64,000 nucleotides of DNA, taken from positions 1 to 64,000 of the forward strand of contig NZ_AWZV01000005.1 in NCBI RefSeq assembly GCF_000472545.1, read 5' to 3'. Positions 1-8,519 of this stretch are shown here, in pieces (the stretch's first letter is position 1; each line of letters opens with the position of its first letter). Both the position numbers and the translations under genes were made by a program. The stretch is from Burkholderia sp. WSM2232. GTDB taxonomy: Bacteria; Pseudomonadota; Gammaproteobacteria; Burkholderiales; Burkholderiaceae. The notes under the pieces are model-generated. The model worked only from the letters and a program-made list of their open reading frames with translations, was not told the DNA's origin and did no database searches.

Positions 1-124
1 ACAGTTGAGAGATCGTTGTTGTGCCAGAAACACCACAACCCGCTTCACCCTGGTAAGCATCACCAGAAACTACTTCTTCCCAGATTGGCTGTGCCGCCCA
101 AACGCGACACGGCAACCCGTCAAA
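1..124 (+). other. 23S-5S intergenic spacer of an rRNA operon (partial)
   Basis: This stretch directly precedes the 5S rRNA and has no credible reading frame. It contains a short hairpin-forming segment (GTTGTTGTG ... CACCACAAC, around 16-40), as expected for processing signals between 23S and 5S. The 23S 3' end is not recognisable and probably lies left of the window. Confidence 0.6.
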
Positions 125-239
125 GCCTGATGACCATAGCGAGTCGGTCCCACCCCTTCCCATCCCGAACAGGACCGTGAAACGACTCCACGCCGATGAT
201 AGTGCGGATTACCCGTGTGAAAGTAGGTAATCGTCAGGC
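125..239 (+). rRNA. rrf: 5S ribosomal RNA
   Basis: About 115 nt that start with GCCTGATGACC and end with the complementary GGTAATCGTCAGGC, giving the closed helix I of 5S rRNA. The internal CCACCCCTTCCCATCCCGAAC block and the CGCCGATGATAGTG segment are hallmark 5S sequences. The length suits beta-proteobacterial 5S. It is the last gene of an rrn operon reading rightward, followed at once by a perfect stem-loop. Ends are accurate to a few bases. Confidence 0.95.
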
Positions 240-252
240 TCCCCAGCAGTGT

Positions 253-285
253 CCGCAACCCCACCCCACAAAGGTGGGGTTGCGG
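253..285 (+). terminator. rrn operon terminator stem-loop
   Basis: Perfect 13-bp inverted repeat (CCGCAACCCCACC / GGTGGGGTTGCGG) with a 7-nt loop, 14 nt after the 5S rRNA. It is followed by CGTTT rather than a long T tract. Position and stem strength support a transcription terminator of the rRNA operon. Confidence 0.85.
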
Positions 286-360
286 CGTTTACGCGGAGAA
301 AAATTACGCGGTAGAAAAAACGCCCGCAGAAAGGCGCACACCGTCACCCGCGTCGGGCAC

Positions 361-1569
361 TCACTTCCCTCCGATGCGCAACGCGTCCGCATAACCCGTC
401 AGTTCCAGATAGGCGCGCCCGACTTCTACGCCATCGCGGCTCACCCGCGTTGCGCCTTCCCAGTACACCGCGCCCGTAGATTGCCGCGAGTCCAGTTCCT
501 GGTCGTCCATCAGCGGATCGAGCTGCCAGTTCAGCGCGCCGGTTCTGACTGTCATCGCCACCGGATACAGCGTGTTCGTGTGCGGCGAGCGCCACATGCG
601 GCGTGGCGCGAAGTCGACCTCGCTCGGGCCAAAGGACGTGACGCGTCCGGCGCGATCGCGCAATGCGGCGTGCGCCCAGACGGCGTGTCCGTCGCGGCTG
701 CGAACCTTGAAGGCCATCAAAGCGGAACCGTCGGACAGGTTGGCGCCCAGCCAGTCCCATCCCGCAGCATTGGCGTCGAGCAGAGTGCTCGACCATTCGT
801 GATCGAGCCATGCCACGCCAGTCACCACAGTCGGCGGTTGCGATGAACCGCCGCTGGCGCTCGGTCGCATCACGCTGCCGGATACCCGCAATTGCGGCTC
901 GCTGTAGTAATAGCTGGCCTGTTCGGGACGCGGACCTTTGCGCGAATAACCGCGCTCACCCTGAATCAGGGGTGGCTGCGTCGGCGTCAGCGCGAGATGC
1001 AGCGCGAACTCGCCCGCGTCCGCAGTGACATCGTAGTGGCCGTCGGCGGCCCGCACGATTTTCCATGTATCGAGCTTGACGTCTGTGTTATTGGCTTTCG
1101 CATAAGCGAGCCCGAACCCCTGGCGGGCAATCCGCTGATCGTGCACGAGGTGACCGAGCGCGGGGTCACTCAACGCAGCGTGCGCAATGATCAATTGAGT
1201 CGGCGCAAAAGCACTTGGATCGGCCGCATCATGGCCCGTTGCGGAGCGGAAGAACGTGATCTGAAAACCGAGCGGCTTGTTCTCCGGCGTGGTCAGCCAG
1301 CCTGTCGCGTACCACCACTCGGTGCGAAAGCTGGCGTGAGCGCCGGTGTCCGTCGGCAGCTTGACCGGATGCTCCTGGGTGACTACGGCAAACTCCGGCG
1401 GTGCGGCGAAGCACGGTGCGACTGCAAGCATGCCGATAACCGGCAAGGCAGAAATGCAGTGCAGGACCCAACGGATAGGGCTGAACCGCGTAGCGGCAAC
1501 GGGCTCCAAAACGTCCACCCGCGCGTGACTCGCCGCGTTGCGAGTCGCTAACCGCAGCCACGCACGCAT
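361..1569 (-). CDS. AttH/CrtC-like lipocalin-type secreted protein (carotenoid 1,2-hydratase family fold)
   Basis: 402 residues. The reading frame can be extended 75 codons upstream, but the start chosen is the ATG at 1569. It overlaps the permease stop as TGATG and has an AGGAGG ribosome-binding site in the permease end, so translation is probably coupled. After an N-terminal hydrophobic stretch (VLHCISALPVIGMLAVAP...) the protein has the family features FRTEWWYATGWL and a later WLDHEWSS segment typical of AttH/CrtC-type two-lipocalin proteins. These are usually encoded with an ABC/FtsX transporter, as here. The family name comes from hydroxyneurosporene synthase, but no carotenoid genes are nearby. 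A periplasmic or membrane-anchored partner of the transporter is more likely. Confidence 0.85.
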   Translation of the reverse strand: MRAWLRLATRNAASHARVDVLEPVAATRFSPIRWVLHCISALPVIGMLAVAPCFAAPPEFAVVTQEHPVKLPTDTGAHASFRTEWWYATGWLTTPENKPLGFQITFFRSATGHDAADPSAFAPTQLIIAHAALSDPALGHLVHDQRIARQGFGLAYAKANNTDVKLDTWKIVRAADGHYDVTADAGEFALHLALTPTQPPLIQGERGYSRKGPRPEQASYYYSEPQLRVSGSVMRPSASGGSSQPPTVVTGVAWLDHEWSSTLLDANAAGWDWLGANLSDGSALMAFKVRSRDGHAVWAHAALRDRAGRVTSFGPSEVDFAPRRMWRSPHTNTLYPVAMTVRTGALNWQLDPLMDDQELDSRQSTGAVYWEGATRVSRDGVEVGRAYLELTGYADALRIGGK

Positions 1570-4142
1570 CACCAGTCCTCCTTGACTGCGCGTACCGCAT
1601 TGACCGACACCGCGCCGCGTCCCGCGACCACGGCGGCGGACACCGATGACGCCAGCATCACGACGGCAACGGTACCAAGAATGGTCCACGGCACATGCAG
1701 CGACATGCTCCAATGAAACGACTGGGGATTGACGACGAATACCAGAATCAGGCTGATCGCGAATCCGAGAACGAAGCCCACTGCAATGCCGCACGCCGTG
1801 AGCATGCCGCCCTCGAGCGCGAGGATCGCAAGGATCTGCGTGCGAGTTACGCCGACGTGCCGCAGCATGCCAAATTCGCGGGCGCGCGCGAGCGTCTGCG
1901 CGGAAAATGTCGCGGCTACGCCGAACAGGCCGATCACGATTGCAACGGCCTCGAGAAGATACGTTACGGCAAAGCTGCGGTCGAAAATCACAAGCGTGCG
2001 CGCGCGAATTTCGCCGGGCTGTGAGATGTCCAGCGTCGCGCCGAACGGCAGTGCACGCAGCCCCGCTATGACGCGCTCAACGCTCACGCCTCGTTCGACG
2101 CTGACAGCGACATCGGTAGCGGTCATGTCTGTCGTGAGGCGGCGATAATCGGCGAGCCGTATCTGGATCGCACCGCTTTGTCGCACGTAATCACGCCATA
2201 CGCCCGCGACGACGAACTCACCTCCGCGCCCGCCGAGCGGCAGGCGCACATGTTGCCCGAGTCTGTAGCCGTACAGATCGACCATTGCTTCGGACACCCA
2301 AACAGGTGTTTCATCGCGCTTCAGTTCGCGCGCAGGCAGTACGGGTCCTGTCATTTGCAGATTGGCCCCTGGGTCGTTCCCGTCTATCTCCCGGGCGACT
2401 ACCGCGATGTCGGGGCGCGACGGATCGAGCGTGATAGGGGAAGTCCGCGCGAAGGCCGCCTTTGCAATACCGGGCACAGCCGCCAGCCGACGCTGTTCGT
2501 CCAGGCTCAGGCCACCCAACTCGCTGTGTTGTGCGGTGCGCACATACAGATCGGCCGACAGCAGATGAACGAGCCAGTCTTCCACAGATACACGGAAGCT
2601 CGCGACCATGATCGCCATCGCGACAATCAGCGCGAAGCTCGACAGCACGCCGCCCATTGCAATCGACGCATGACCCGGCGCATTCGCCAGCCGCGCAAGC
2701 GCGAGCGTGCTCGCCGCGCCGCGCCGCGGGCGCGCGGCGAACGCCCGGTCTGCGGTGCGGAAAACAGAGGCCGTGACGCGCGGCATCAACGCGATTCCGC
2801 CGACCAGCAGCAGGGCGACCGCCGCGTAACCGCCAATGGGCGCGTCGGAGAACGGCGGCGCCTGGCTTAGCAGGGCGCCGGCCAGCAGACACAGCAACGC
2901 AGGCCACGGTGTAGCGAGCCGAGCGAGTGCGCCTTCTTCGGCGCCCGCCTTGAGCGCTGCCGCTGGCCGGGCGCGCGCCGCCTCCAGCGCCGGCGCAAGA
3001 CTGCCAAGCACAGCCACCGCGACGCCGAGCGTCAGGAACACCGCGCTTGCGAGCGGCTCGAATCCGACTTGCGGCTGCACGCCGGGAAAATAGCCGCCGC
3101 CGAGATCGCTGCCGAAAAAGTGCAACGCCCCGGCCGCGAGCGCGAAACCCAGCGCGAGACCGCCCAGCGATCCAAGTAGGCCGAGCAGCGCGCCTTCCAG
3201 CAGAATCTGACGCAATAGCTGGCCGCGCGTGAGTCCGAGCACGCGCAGCATCGCGAACTGCGCGCGGCGACGCACCACGCTCAGCGCCTGCGTCGAAAAT
3301 ACGAGGAACGCGCCGGTGAAAAGCGCGACCAGCGCGAGCACGTTCATATTGATCCGATAGGCACGCGAGAGCCTGTCCGTGCGGCTCTCGACGTCGCGGC
3401 TCTCGGAGACGATCCATTGACTGCCCAGCTCGTTCTGCAATGCGCGCTTGAAGCGCTCGCGGTCGACGCCGCGTTCGAGTTGTACGTCGACCCGCGAGAG
3501 CTTGCCCAACAGGCCGAATTTCCATTGAACGGCGGCAATATCCATGACGGCAAGGCGTTGACCTGGCCGTGTCCTCGTGATGCCGCCGGCCACGCGCAGA
3601 GGCACGAGGGACGTGCCGTTCTGCAGCGCGATCCGGTCGCCCGCTTTGACGCGCAACCATTCTTGCGCGGCCGTGGAAAGGAACACGGCGTCCGCGGCGA
3701 GCGTGTCGAAAGGCCGAGCGGCCGACGCTACGCCGATCAGATCGGGCGCAATGCGGCTCGCCCTGAATACGTCGATGCCGAGCACTTGCAACGTGGCGTT
3801 GTGCTCGTGCACGCCGACGTCCAGCGCAAGAACCGGGCTCGCGAGCGCAACACCTGGCTTGTTGGCAAGGCGCGGGTAGATCGACTCGTCGGACAGAGCT
3901 TGCGCGCCGCGCACCTGCAAATCGGCTTCGCCGGAGAGGCTGCGCGCCGCGGCGGAAAATTCGTTGAAGGCCGCGCTATTGATGAGCTGCACCGCGTAGC
4001 CGAGCGCCACGCCGAGCGCGATCGTTGCAATTGCAACCAGTGCGCGTCCCCGATGACTGCGCCACTCCGCGCCAAGCAGCCAGCGCGCGAGAGTGCGATG
4101 CCCGCGGGTTTGCGCGGCGGCTAGCGGATCAGCGGGCGTCAT
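1569..4142 (-). CDS. ABC transporter permease with two FtsX/MacB domains (AttF-AttG-like fusion)
   Basis: 857 residues, about twice the size of a single LolC/MacB half-permease. An N-terminal membrane segment (about residues 33-55) leads into a periplasmic domain, then an FtsX block near residues 265-390. More membrane segments in the middle lead to a second periplasmic domain and a C-terminal FtsX block at about 735-850. The start at 4142 lies inside the end of the ATPase gene (14-bp overlap), and its stop overlaps the start of the lipocalin-like gene, so the three form one operon. By family analogy it moves a lipid, lipoprotein or hydrophobic compound across or out of the inner membrane. 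The substrate is unknown. Confidence 0.88.
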   Translation of the reverse strand: MTPADPLAAAQTRGHRTLARWLLGAEWRSHRGRALVAIATIALGVALGYAVQLINSAAFNEFSAAARSLSGEADLQVRGAQALSDESIYPRLANKPGVALASPVLALDVGVHEHNATLQVLGIDVFRASRIAPDLIGVASAARPFDTLAADAVFLSTAAQEWLRVKAGDRIALQNGTSLVPLRVAGGITRTRPGQRLAVMDIAAVQWKFGLLGKLSRVDVQLERGVDRERFKRALQNELGSQWIVSESRDVESRTDRLSRAYRINMNVLALVALFTGAFLVFSTQALSVVRRRAQFAMLRVLGLTRGQLLRQILLEGALLGLLGSLGGLALGFALAAGALHFFGSDLGGGYFPGVQPQVGFEPLASAVFLTLGVAVAVLGSLAPALEAARARPAAALKAGAEEGALARLATPWPALLCLLAGALLSQAPPFSDAPIGGYAAVALLLVGGIALMPRVTASVFRTADRAFAARPRRGAASTLALARLANAPGHASIAMGGVLSSFALIVAMAIMVASFRVSVEDWLVHLLSADLYVRTAQHSELGGLSLDEQRRLAAVPGIAKAAFARTSPITLDPSRPDIAVVAREIDGNDPGANLQMTGPVLPARELKRDETPVWVSEAMVDLYGYRLGQHVRLPLGGRGGEFVVAGVWRDYVRQSGAIQIRLADYRRLTTDMTATDVAVSVERGVSVERVIAGLRALPFGATLDISQPGEIRARTLVIFDRSFAVTYLLEAVAIVIGLFGVAATFSAQTLARAREFGMLRHVGVTRTQILAILALEGGMLTACGIAVGFVLGFAISLILVFVVNPQSFHWSMSLHVPWTILGTVAVVMLASSVSAAVVAGRGAVSVNAVRAVKEDW

Positions 4143-4884
4143 TGGTTGAACGGGCTGCCGGTTGCAAGCCGTGATGTTCTCGTGAAGGCGCCCGCGCTTG
4201 CGGCGCGCCGTGCAGGCCGCCCTCGCTGAGAATCAGGATGCGGTCCGCAACGGCGGCCGCGGCTTCGGAATGCGTGACCATGATCGTGGCCGCCCCAGTC
4301 GCCTTGCATTGAGCGCTAAACAGCTCGAGCACCCCGTGCGCAGTGTCGGGATCGAGATTGCCCGTCGGCTCGTCGGCGAGAATCAGAGTAGGGCGATGCA
4401 CGAGTGCTCGCGCGATGGCAACGCGTTGCAGCTCGCCCCCAGACAGTTGGCGCGGAAAATCGTCGCCGCGGCCTTCGAGCCCGACTGCCGCGAGCATCTG
4501 CAGCGCCCCGGCAACCGGCAATTCATTCAACAGCAGCGGCAACGCGACGTTTTGCGCGAGCGTGAGATGCGGCAGCACATGGAAGGCCTGAAACACGAAT
4601 CCGAGTTTCTGCCGGCGCAAACGTGTCGCCGCGTTGTCGTCCAGACGCGAAACGGCAGTGCCGCCGATGGTCACTTCCCCGCCATCCGCCTGATCGAGAC
4701 CGGCAATCAGATTGAGGAGCGTCGATTTGCCGACGCCCGAGTCGCCCATGATCGCAACGAACTCGCCGGGCGCGAGCGTGAAGTCGAGATGATCGAGCAC
4801 GACGCGGCCGCTGCCGTAGCGCTTGCTCAGTGCGCGGCACTCGAGTGCGGCAGGCGCGCTTTCGCCTTTGTCATGAAACTGCAT
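4129..4884 (-). CDS. ABC transporter ATP-binding protein (LolD/AttE-like)
   Basis: 251 residues from the ATG at 4884. The frame stays open further upstream, but that extension shows no ABC homology. Walker A GDSGVGKS is at residues 47-54. A Q-loop in [10 protein letters not shown], the signature LSGGELQR and Walker B LILADEPT are all present, followed by an H-loop in MVTHSEAA. This is a complete MacB/LolD-type ATPase. It is the first gene of a leftward three-gene operon and would energise the double-FtsX permease downstream. A SalY/YknY-type assignment would fit equally well. Confidence 0.9.
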   Translation of the reverse strand: MQFHDKGESAPAALECRALSKRYGSGRVVLDHLDFTLAPGEFVAIMGDSGVGKSTLLNLIAGLDQADGGEVTIGGTAVSRLDDNAATRLRRQKLGFVFQAFHVLPHLTLAQNVALPLLLNELPVAGALQMLAAVGLEGRGDDFPRQLSGGELQRVAIARALVHRPTLILADEPTGNLDPDTAHGVLELFSAQCKATGAATIMVTHSEAAAAVADRILILSEGGLHGAPQARAPSREHHGLQPAARSTNDAR

Positions 4885-5536
4885 GCAGGGTCCGCGAAAT
4901 GTGGCCGGGCGGCGGCGTTTCGTTCGGTGAAGTGCGCAGCTTTCGGCCTGTTGAGCGCTGAGTATATTCGGCTTCTGTAAGGCGCGTCGAAAGAGCCGCT
5001 TGTCTGCTTTCGTGGGAAGTTTCTCGCGAACGTTTGCTGCCGCAGCGGGGTGCGCCGGGGCTCGTCTGCGCAAATAAAAATATTTCCGACGGATACCCGC
5101 AGTGCCGGAAAAGCAGGCGAAAAAATGGAGCGCTGAACTGGGTGCTCCCGACAGGTGAACAGGCGTTCGCTCGGTCTGGATAATTCGCCTCTCTATTTCC
5201 TCCCAAATACTGCCCAAAAGCGCGCTTCGGCGGGCAAAAAGTGCGGGCCGTGCCAGCACCCCGCGAGCATTGTGCGATTGCACATTTTTATCCGTTTCGC
5301 AAGGGGTTCTCGTCGCAATACTGCATTGTCCATGACCTGGGTGCATTGTTGCGATGCAAAATTATTCTTATCTTGGTAATCTCCCACCCTTGTCGTTCGA
5401 CTGCGGGTAAACGTGAACCTCCGTAGCAGCGCGTTCGCGATCTTCCGCCAAACACAAAGCCTACATATTCGCTTCAATGCTTTCTAAATGGAAAGCATGG
5501 GGCGGCGTTTTGTCCTTCAAGTCTCCGATAGCGCAC
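4885..5536. other. Divergent intergenic region between the ABC operon and the nuoM-like gene
   Basis: About 590-650 bp with no supported gene; the short frames here have no protein-like composition. It must carry the promoters of both divergent units. A possible rightward promoter is TTGTTG at 5346-5351 and TATCTT at 5369-5374 with 17-bp spacing, in a locally AT-rich patch. I saw no strong hairpin or recognisable RNA element. Confidence 0.4.
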
Positions 5537-7087
5537 ATGCCATTGCCTCTTCTCAGTCTACTCATCTGGATCCCTATCGTCGCCGGGCTGGTGGTGATGC
5601 GGGCCGGGTCCGACACGGCACTCGCCCGTACACGCTGGCTTGCATTGGCCGGCGCGGTTGCCGGCTTCGTGCCGGTGATTCCGCTGGTGGCGGGCTTTCG
5701 CAACGACGTCACGTCGATGCAGTTCATCGAGAACATCAGATGGTCGCCGACCTTCGACATTGCCTGGCACGTGGGCGTCGACGGCATTTCGCTGTGGCTC
5801 GTTGCTCTCACCGCGTTGACCACGATCATCATCGTGATTGCTTCGTGGGAGTCGATCACCCGGCGCACCGCGCAGTACTTTGGCGCCTTTCTCATGTTGT
5901 CGGGCTTCATGCAGGGCGTTTTTACGTCGCTCGACGGCATGATGTTCTTCGTCGCGTTCGAAGCAACGCTGATTCCGTTATACCTGTTGATCGGTACGTG
6001 GGGCCACGCGAACCGCTCGTACGCCGCGGTAAAGTTCTTCTTCGTATCGTTTCTCGGCTCGCTGATGATGCTGATGTCGATGCTGTATCTGTACAGCCAG
6101 ACGCACAGTTTCGACCTCGCGATGTGGCGCGAAACGCGGCTGGGCACGATGCCCCAGGTGCTGATCTTCCTCGGCTTTCTCGCCGCATTCGGCGTGAAAG
6201 TGCCGATGTGGCCGCTGCATACATGGCTACCCGACGTGCACCTGGACGGGCCCACCGGCGCCGCCGTGATGATCGGCATGCTCAAGCTCGGCGGCTACGG
6301 GCTGCTGCGCTTCGCGTTGCCCATCGCTCCGCAGGCAAGCCACTTTTTCGCGCCGATGATGATCACGCTCTCGCTCGTCGCCGTGATTTACGCGAGCCTT
6401 CTCGCGCTAGTACAGACCGACATGCGTCGGCTGCTCGCGTATTCGACCGTGGCCCACATGGGACTCGTTACGCTGGGTCTTTTCGTGTTCAACCGTATCG
6501 GGCAGGCCGGTGCAATCGTGCAGATGCTCTCGTACGGCGTCGTCTCGGGGGCCATGCTGTTGTGCACGGGCATGCTCTACGATCGCACGAAGACCGCCGC
6601 AATCGACGAATATGGCGGCGTCGCGAACACCATGCCGCGTTTCGCGGCGTTTGTGATGTTGTTCTCGATGGCCAATATCGGTCTGCCCGGTACGTCCGGC
6701 TTTGTCGGCGAATTCATGGTGCTGATGGGCACGATTCGCTTCAACTTCTGGATTGGTGCAATCGCGGCTTCCACGCTTGTTCTGAGTGCCGCTTACACGT
6801 TGTGGATGTACAAGCGCGTGATTTTCGGCGCGATAGCAAATGCGCGAGTCGCGACCCTCAAAGATCTCGGCAAGCGCGAATTCGTGCTGCTGGGTGCAAT
6901 GGCGTTGCTGGTACTCGCGATCGGGCTCGATCCGAAGCCTTTTACCGATGCAATCGATCCTTCGGTCGGTACGTTGCTCGCGCAATCGGAGCGCTCGACG
7001 CGGCCCGCGGAGCCGACTCCGGGCGAGAACAACGAGCATCTGCAGGCGGCGGCGCCCGCAACAGTGGCTGCGCGCACGCCTGGTTAA
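5537..7087 (+). CDS. NuoM-like proton-pumping subunit (stand-alone complex I subunit M homologue)
   Basis: 516 residues from the ATG at 5537 (MPLPLLSLLIWIP); an in-frame ATG at 5477 would add 20 residues, and neither has a clear ribosome-binding site. The sequence is a chain of hydrophobic helices with the NuoM core: HVGVDGISLWLV, a Glu in FVAFEATLIPLYLLIG, FGVKVPMWPLHTWLPDVHLDGPTGAAVMIGMLKLGGYG, and LLAYSTVAHMG. No other nuo, mnh or mrp gene is adjacent, so this is an isolated antiporter-like subunit rather than part of a nuo operon. The C-terminal tail (about the last 35 residues) is hydrophilic and rich in Ala, Pro and Thr, and it ends inside a tandem-repeat array that supplies the stop codon. 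Confidence 0.88.
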   Translation: MPLPLLSLLIWIPIVAGLVVMRAGSDTALARTRWLALAGAVAGFVPVIPLVAGFRNDVTSMQFIENIRWSPTFDIAWHVGVDGISLWLVALTALTTIIIVIASWESITRRTAQYFGAFLMLSGFMQGVFTSLDGMMFFVAFEATLIPLYLLIGTWGHANRSYAAVKFFFVSFLGSLMMLMSMLYLYSQTHSFDLAMWRETRLGTMPQVLIFLGFLAAFGVKVPMWPLHTWLPDVHLDGPTGAAVMIGMLKLGGYGLLRFALPIAPQASHFFAPMMITLSLVAVIYASLLALVQTDMRRLLAYSTVAHMGLVTLGLFVFNRIGQAGAIVQMLSYGVVSGAMLLCTGMLYDRTKTAAIDEYGGVANTMPRFAAFVMLFSMANIGLPGTSGFVGEFMVLMGTIRFNFWIGAIAASTLVLSAAYTLWMYKRVIFGAIANARVATLKDLGKREFVLLGAMALLVLAIGLDPKPFTDAIDPSVGTLLAQSERSTRPAEPTPGENNEHLQAAAPATVAARTPG

Positions 7088-7165
7088 TGCCTGGTTGGTG
7101 CGTGGTTGGTGCCTGGTTAATGCCTGGTGAGTGCCTGGTTGGTGCCTGGCTAATACCTGGTTAAT
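7078..7165 (+). repeat. 11-bp tandem repeat, 8 copies, spanning the nuoM-like stop codon
   Basis: Eight head-to-tail units of consensus GCCTGGTTRRT begin at 7078, 7089, 7100, 7111, 7122, 7133, 7144 and 7155. They vary mainly between TTAAT and TTGGT endings. The TAA stop of the nuoM-like gene falls in unit 1 (7085-7087). The unit length is not a multiple of three, so loss of unit 1 would change where translation stops. This is a likely variable-number locus. Confidence 0.9.
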
Positions 7166-7315
7166 GGATTGATGCTAACGTGAGCTGGATCGCGGTTCGG
7201 CCGTGCGCGTGCATATTCGACGCGCATGCCGGGCCGGGCGCGCATGCTACACATGACGTGCATGTCGCGCCCGGCGCGAATCGCGCTTTTCACGCAGTCA
7301 CGCCAAGGAGAATCC

Positions 7316-7708
7316 ATGAGCCAGCAAAAGCCTGTTGAGTATGGCGCAGCGTCGCCCGCCGTCAAAGCCGTCTACGACGATATCAAGGAGACCCGCCAGG
7401 TCGAGGACGTCAACAACTTCTGGAAGTACATCGCGCAGCATCCGCCGACTCTGGCACGCACGTGGGAGAGTTTGAAGGACGTGATGGCGCCGGGCGCTCT
7501 CGATCCTTTGATAAAGGAACTGCTCTACGTGGCCGTGAGCGTGACGAACAACTGCGGCTATTGCGTGGCAAGCCACACCGCTGCAGCCCGCCGCGCGGGC
7601 ATGACCGATGAAATGTTCGGCGAGCTGCTCGCAGTGGTTGGGATGGCTAACGAAACCAACCGGCTCGCGGTCGGCTACCGTGTGCCCATCGATCCTGCCT
7701 TCGAATAG
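7316..7708 (+). CDS. Carboxymuconolactone decarboxylase / AhpD-like peroxidase-family protein
   Basis: 130 residues. The start at 7316 has an AAGGAG ribosome-binding site 5 nt upstream. The AhpD core motif CGYCVASHTAAARRAGM (Cys-x-x-Cys followed by Ser-His) lies at about residues 82-98, the arrangement used by AhpD-type alkylhydroperoxidases. Length fits single-domain CMD proteins. It faces the HAD gene tail to tail with a 6-bp gap. A redox or antioxidant role is the family expectation; the substrate cannot be told. Confidence 0.88.
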   Translation: MSQQKPVEYGAASPAVKAVYDDIKETRQVEDVNNFWKYIAQHPPTLARTWESLKDVMAPGALDPLIKELLYVAVSVTNNCGYCVASHTAAARRAGMTDEMFGELLAVVGMANETNRLAVGYRVPIDPAFE

Positions 7709-7714
7709 CCGGAA

Positions 7715-8404
7715 TCACGCAGCGCGGTGCCACGCGGCGAGCAGGCGCGGCAAGGCCTCCATGTCCCGGAACACCTGCACGACGCCCGCCGCCTGCAACG
7801 CCTGCGCGCTGCTGTGGCCGAGTTCGTCCGGGCAATAGCCGAACACCGTCGCGCCGGCTGCCACCCCTGCAGTCGCACCCGTTACCGTGTCTTCGATAAT
7901 CGCGCAGCGGGACGGGTCGACATTGAGCGCTGCCGCCGCCGCGAGATAGACATCGGGAAACGGCTTGCTGCGCGGCGTTTCATGTCCGCTGAAGATGCGT
8001 CCTGTGAAGCAGTCCAGGATACCTGCCTTATTCAACTGCAACTCAACCTTGATACGGTCCGCGCCGGATGCCACTGCGATGCGTCCGTTCAGCGTGGTAT
8101 GAAGCGAGCGCACGGCCGCTGCCGCGCCGGGAATGGCCTTGAGTTCCCGGTCGAGCGCCGCGTTTCGGCGTGCGCGGAATTGCATCAGCCAGTCAGTTGT
8201 AATCGCCACACCAGTGCGCGCTTCGATCAACGACGCTTCGTCTTTCACCGCCTTGCCGACGAAAATGCGCATGGTCTCCTCGACGCTCAATTGCCAGCCC
8301 AGTTCGCCGAGCATCTCAGTGAGCACGCGGTTGGTAATCGGTTCGGAGTCGACGAGCACGCCGTCGCAATCGAAAAGAACGGCGTCGAAGGGGAAATGAG
8401 TCAT
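7715..8404 (-). CDS. HAD-superfamily (subfamily IA) phosphatase, beta-phosphoglucomutase-like
   Basis: 229 residues. Motif I is FDCDGVLVDSE with nucleophile Asp12 and acid/base Asp14. Motif II is the VASGAD segment, motif III the Lys in SKPFPD, and motif IV IIEDTVTG. A helical cap sits between motifs I and II. All catalytic positions are present, so an active phosphatase or phosphomutase is likely, acting on a small phosphorylated metabolite. Related proteins are annotated as YieH/GmhB-like 6-phosphogluconate phosphatases or beta-PGM. Substrate unknown. Confidence 0.9.
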   Translation of the reverse strand: MTHFPFDAVLFDCDGVLVDSEPITNRVLTEMLGELGWQLSVEETMRIFVGKAVKDEASLIEARTGVAITTDWLMQFRARRNAALDRELKAIPGAAAAVRSLHTTLNGRIAVASGADRIKVELQLNKAGILDCFTGRIFSGHETPRSKPFPDVYLAAAAALNVDPSRCAIIEDTVTGATAGVAAGATVFGYCPDELGHSSAQALQAAGVVQVFRDMEALPRLLAAWHRAA

Positions 8405-8519
8405 CGGACAGGGCGTGGATCGCAGAACGGGCTAGGATACCTCAACAAGCGGGGCGCTGCCCGTCAGCGAACAGGCCCGCATGCAACAGTTCTTCCATCC
8501 TGCTCGCAGTCCTCGCGAA

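Noticed and set aside
5488-7164. 558-codon plus-strand frame overlapping the nuoM-like gene
   Set aside because: It is out of frame with a clear NuoM protein, is Arg-rich, and its end is only the translation of the 11-bp repeat.
7078-7165. CRISPR array
   Set aside because: Units are 11 bp, directly tandem and without spacers, so it is a minisatellite.
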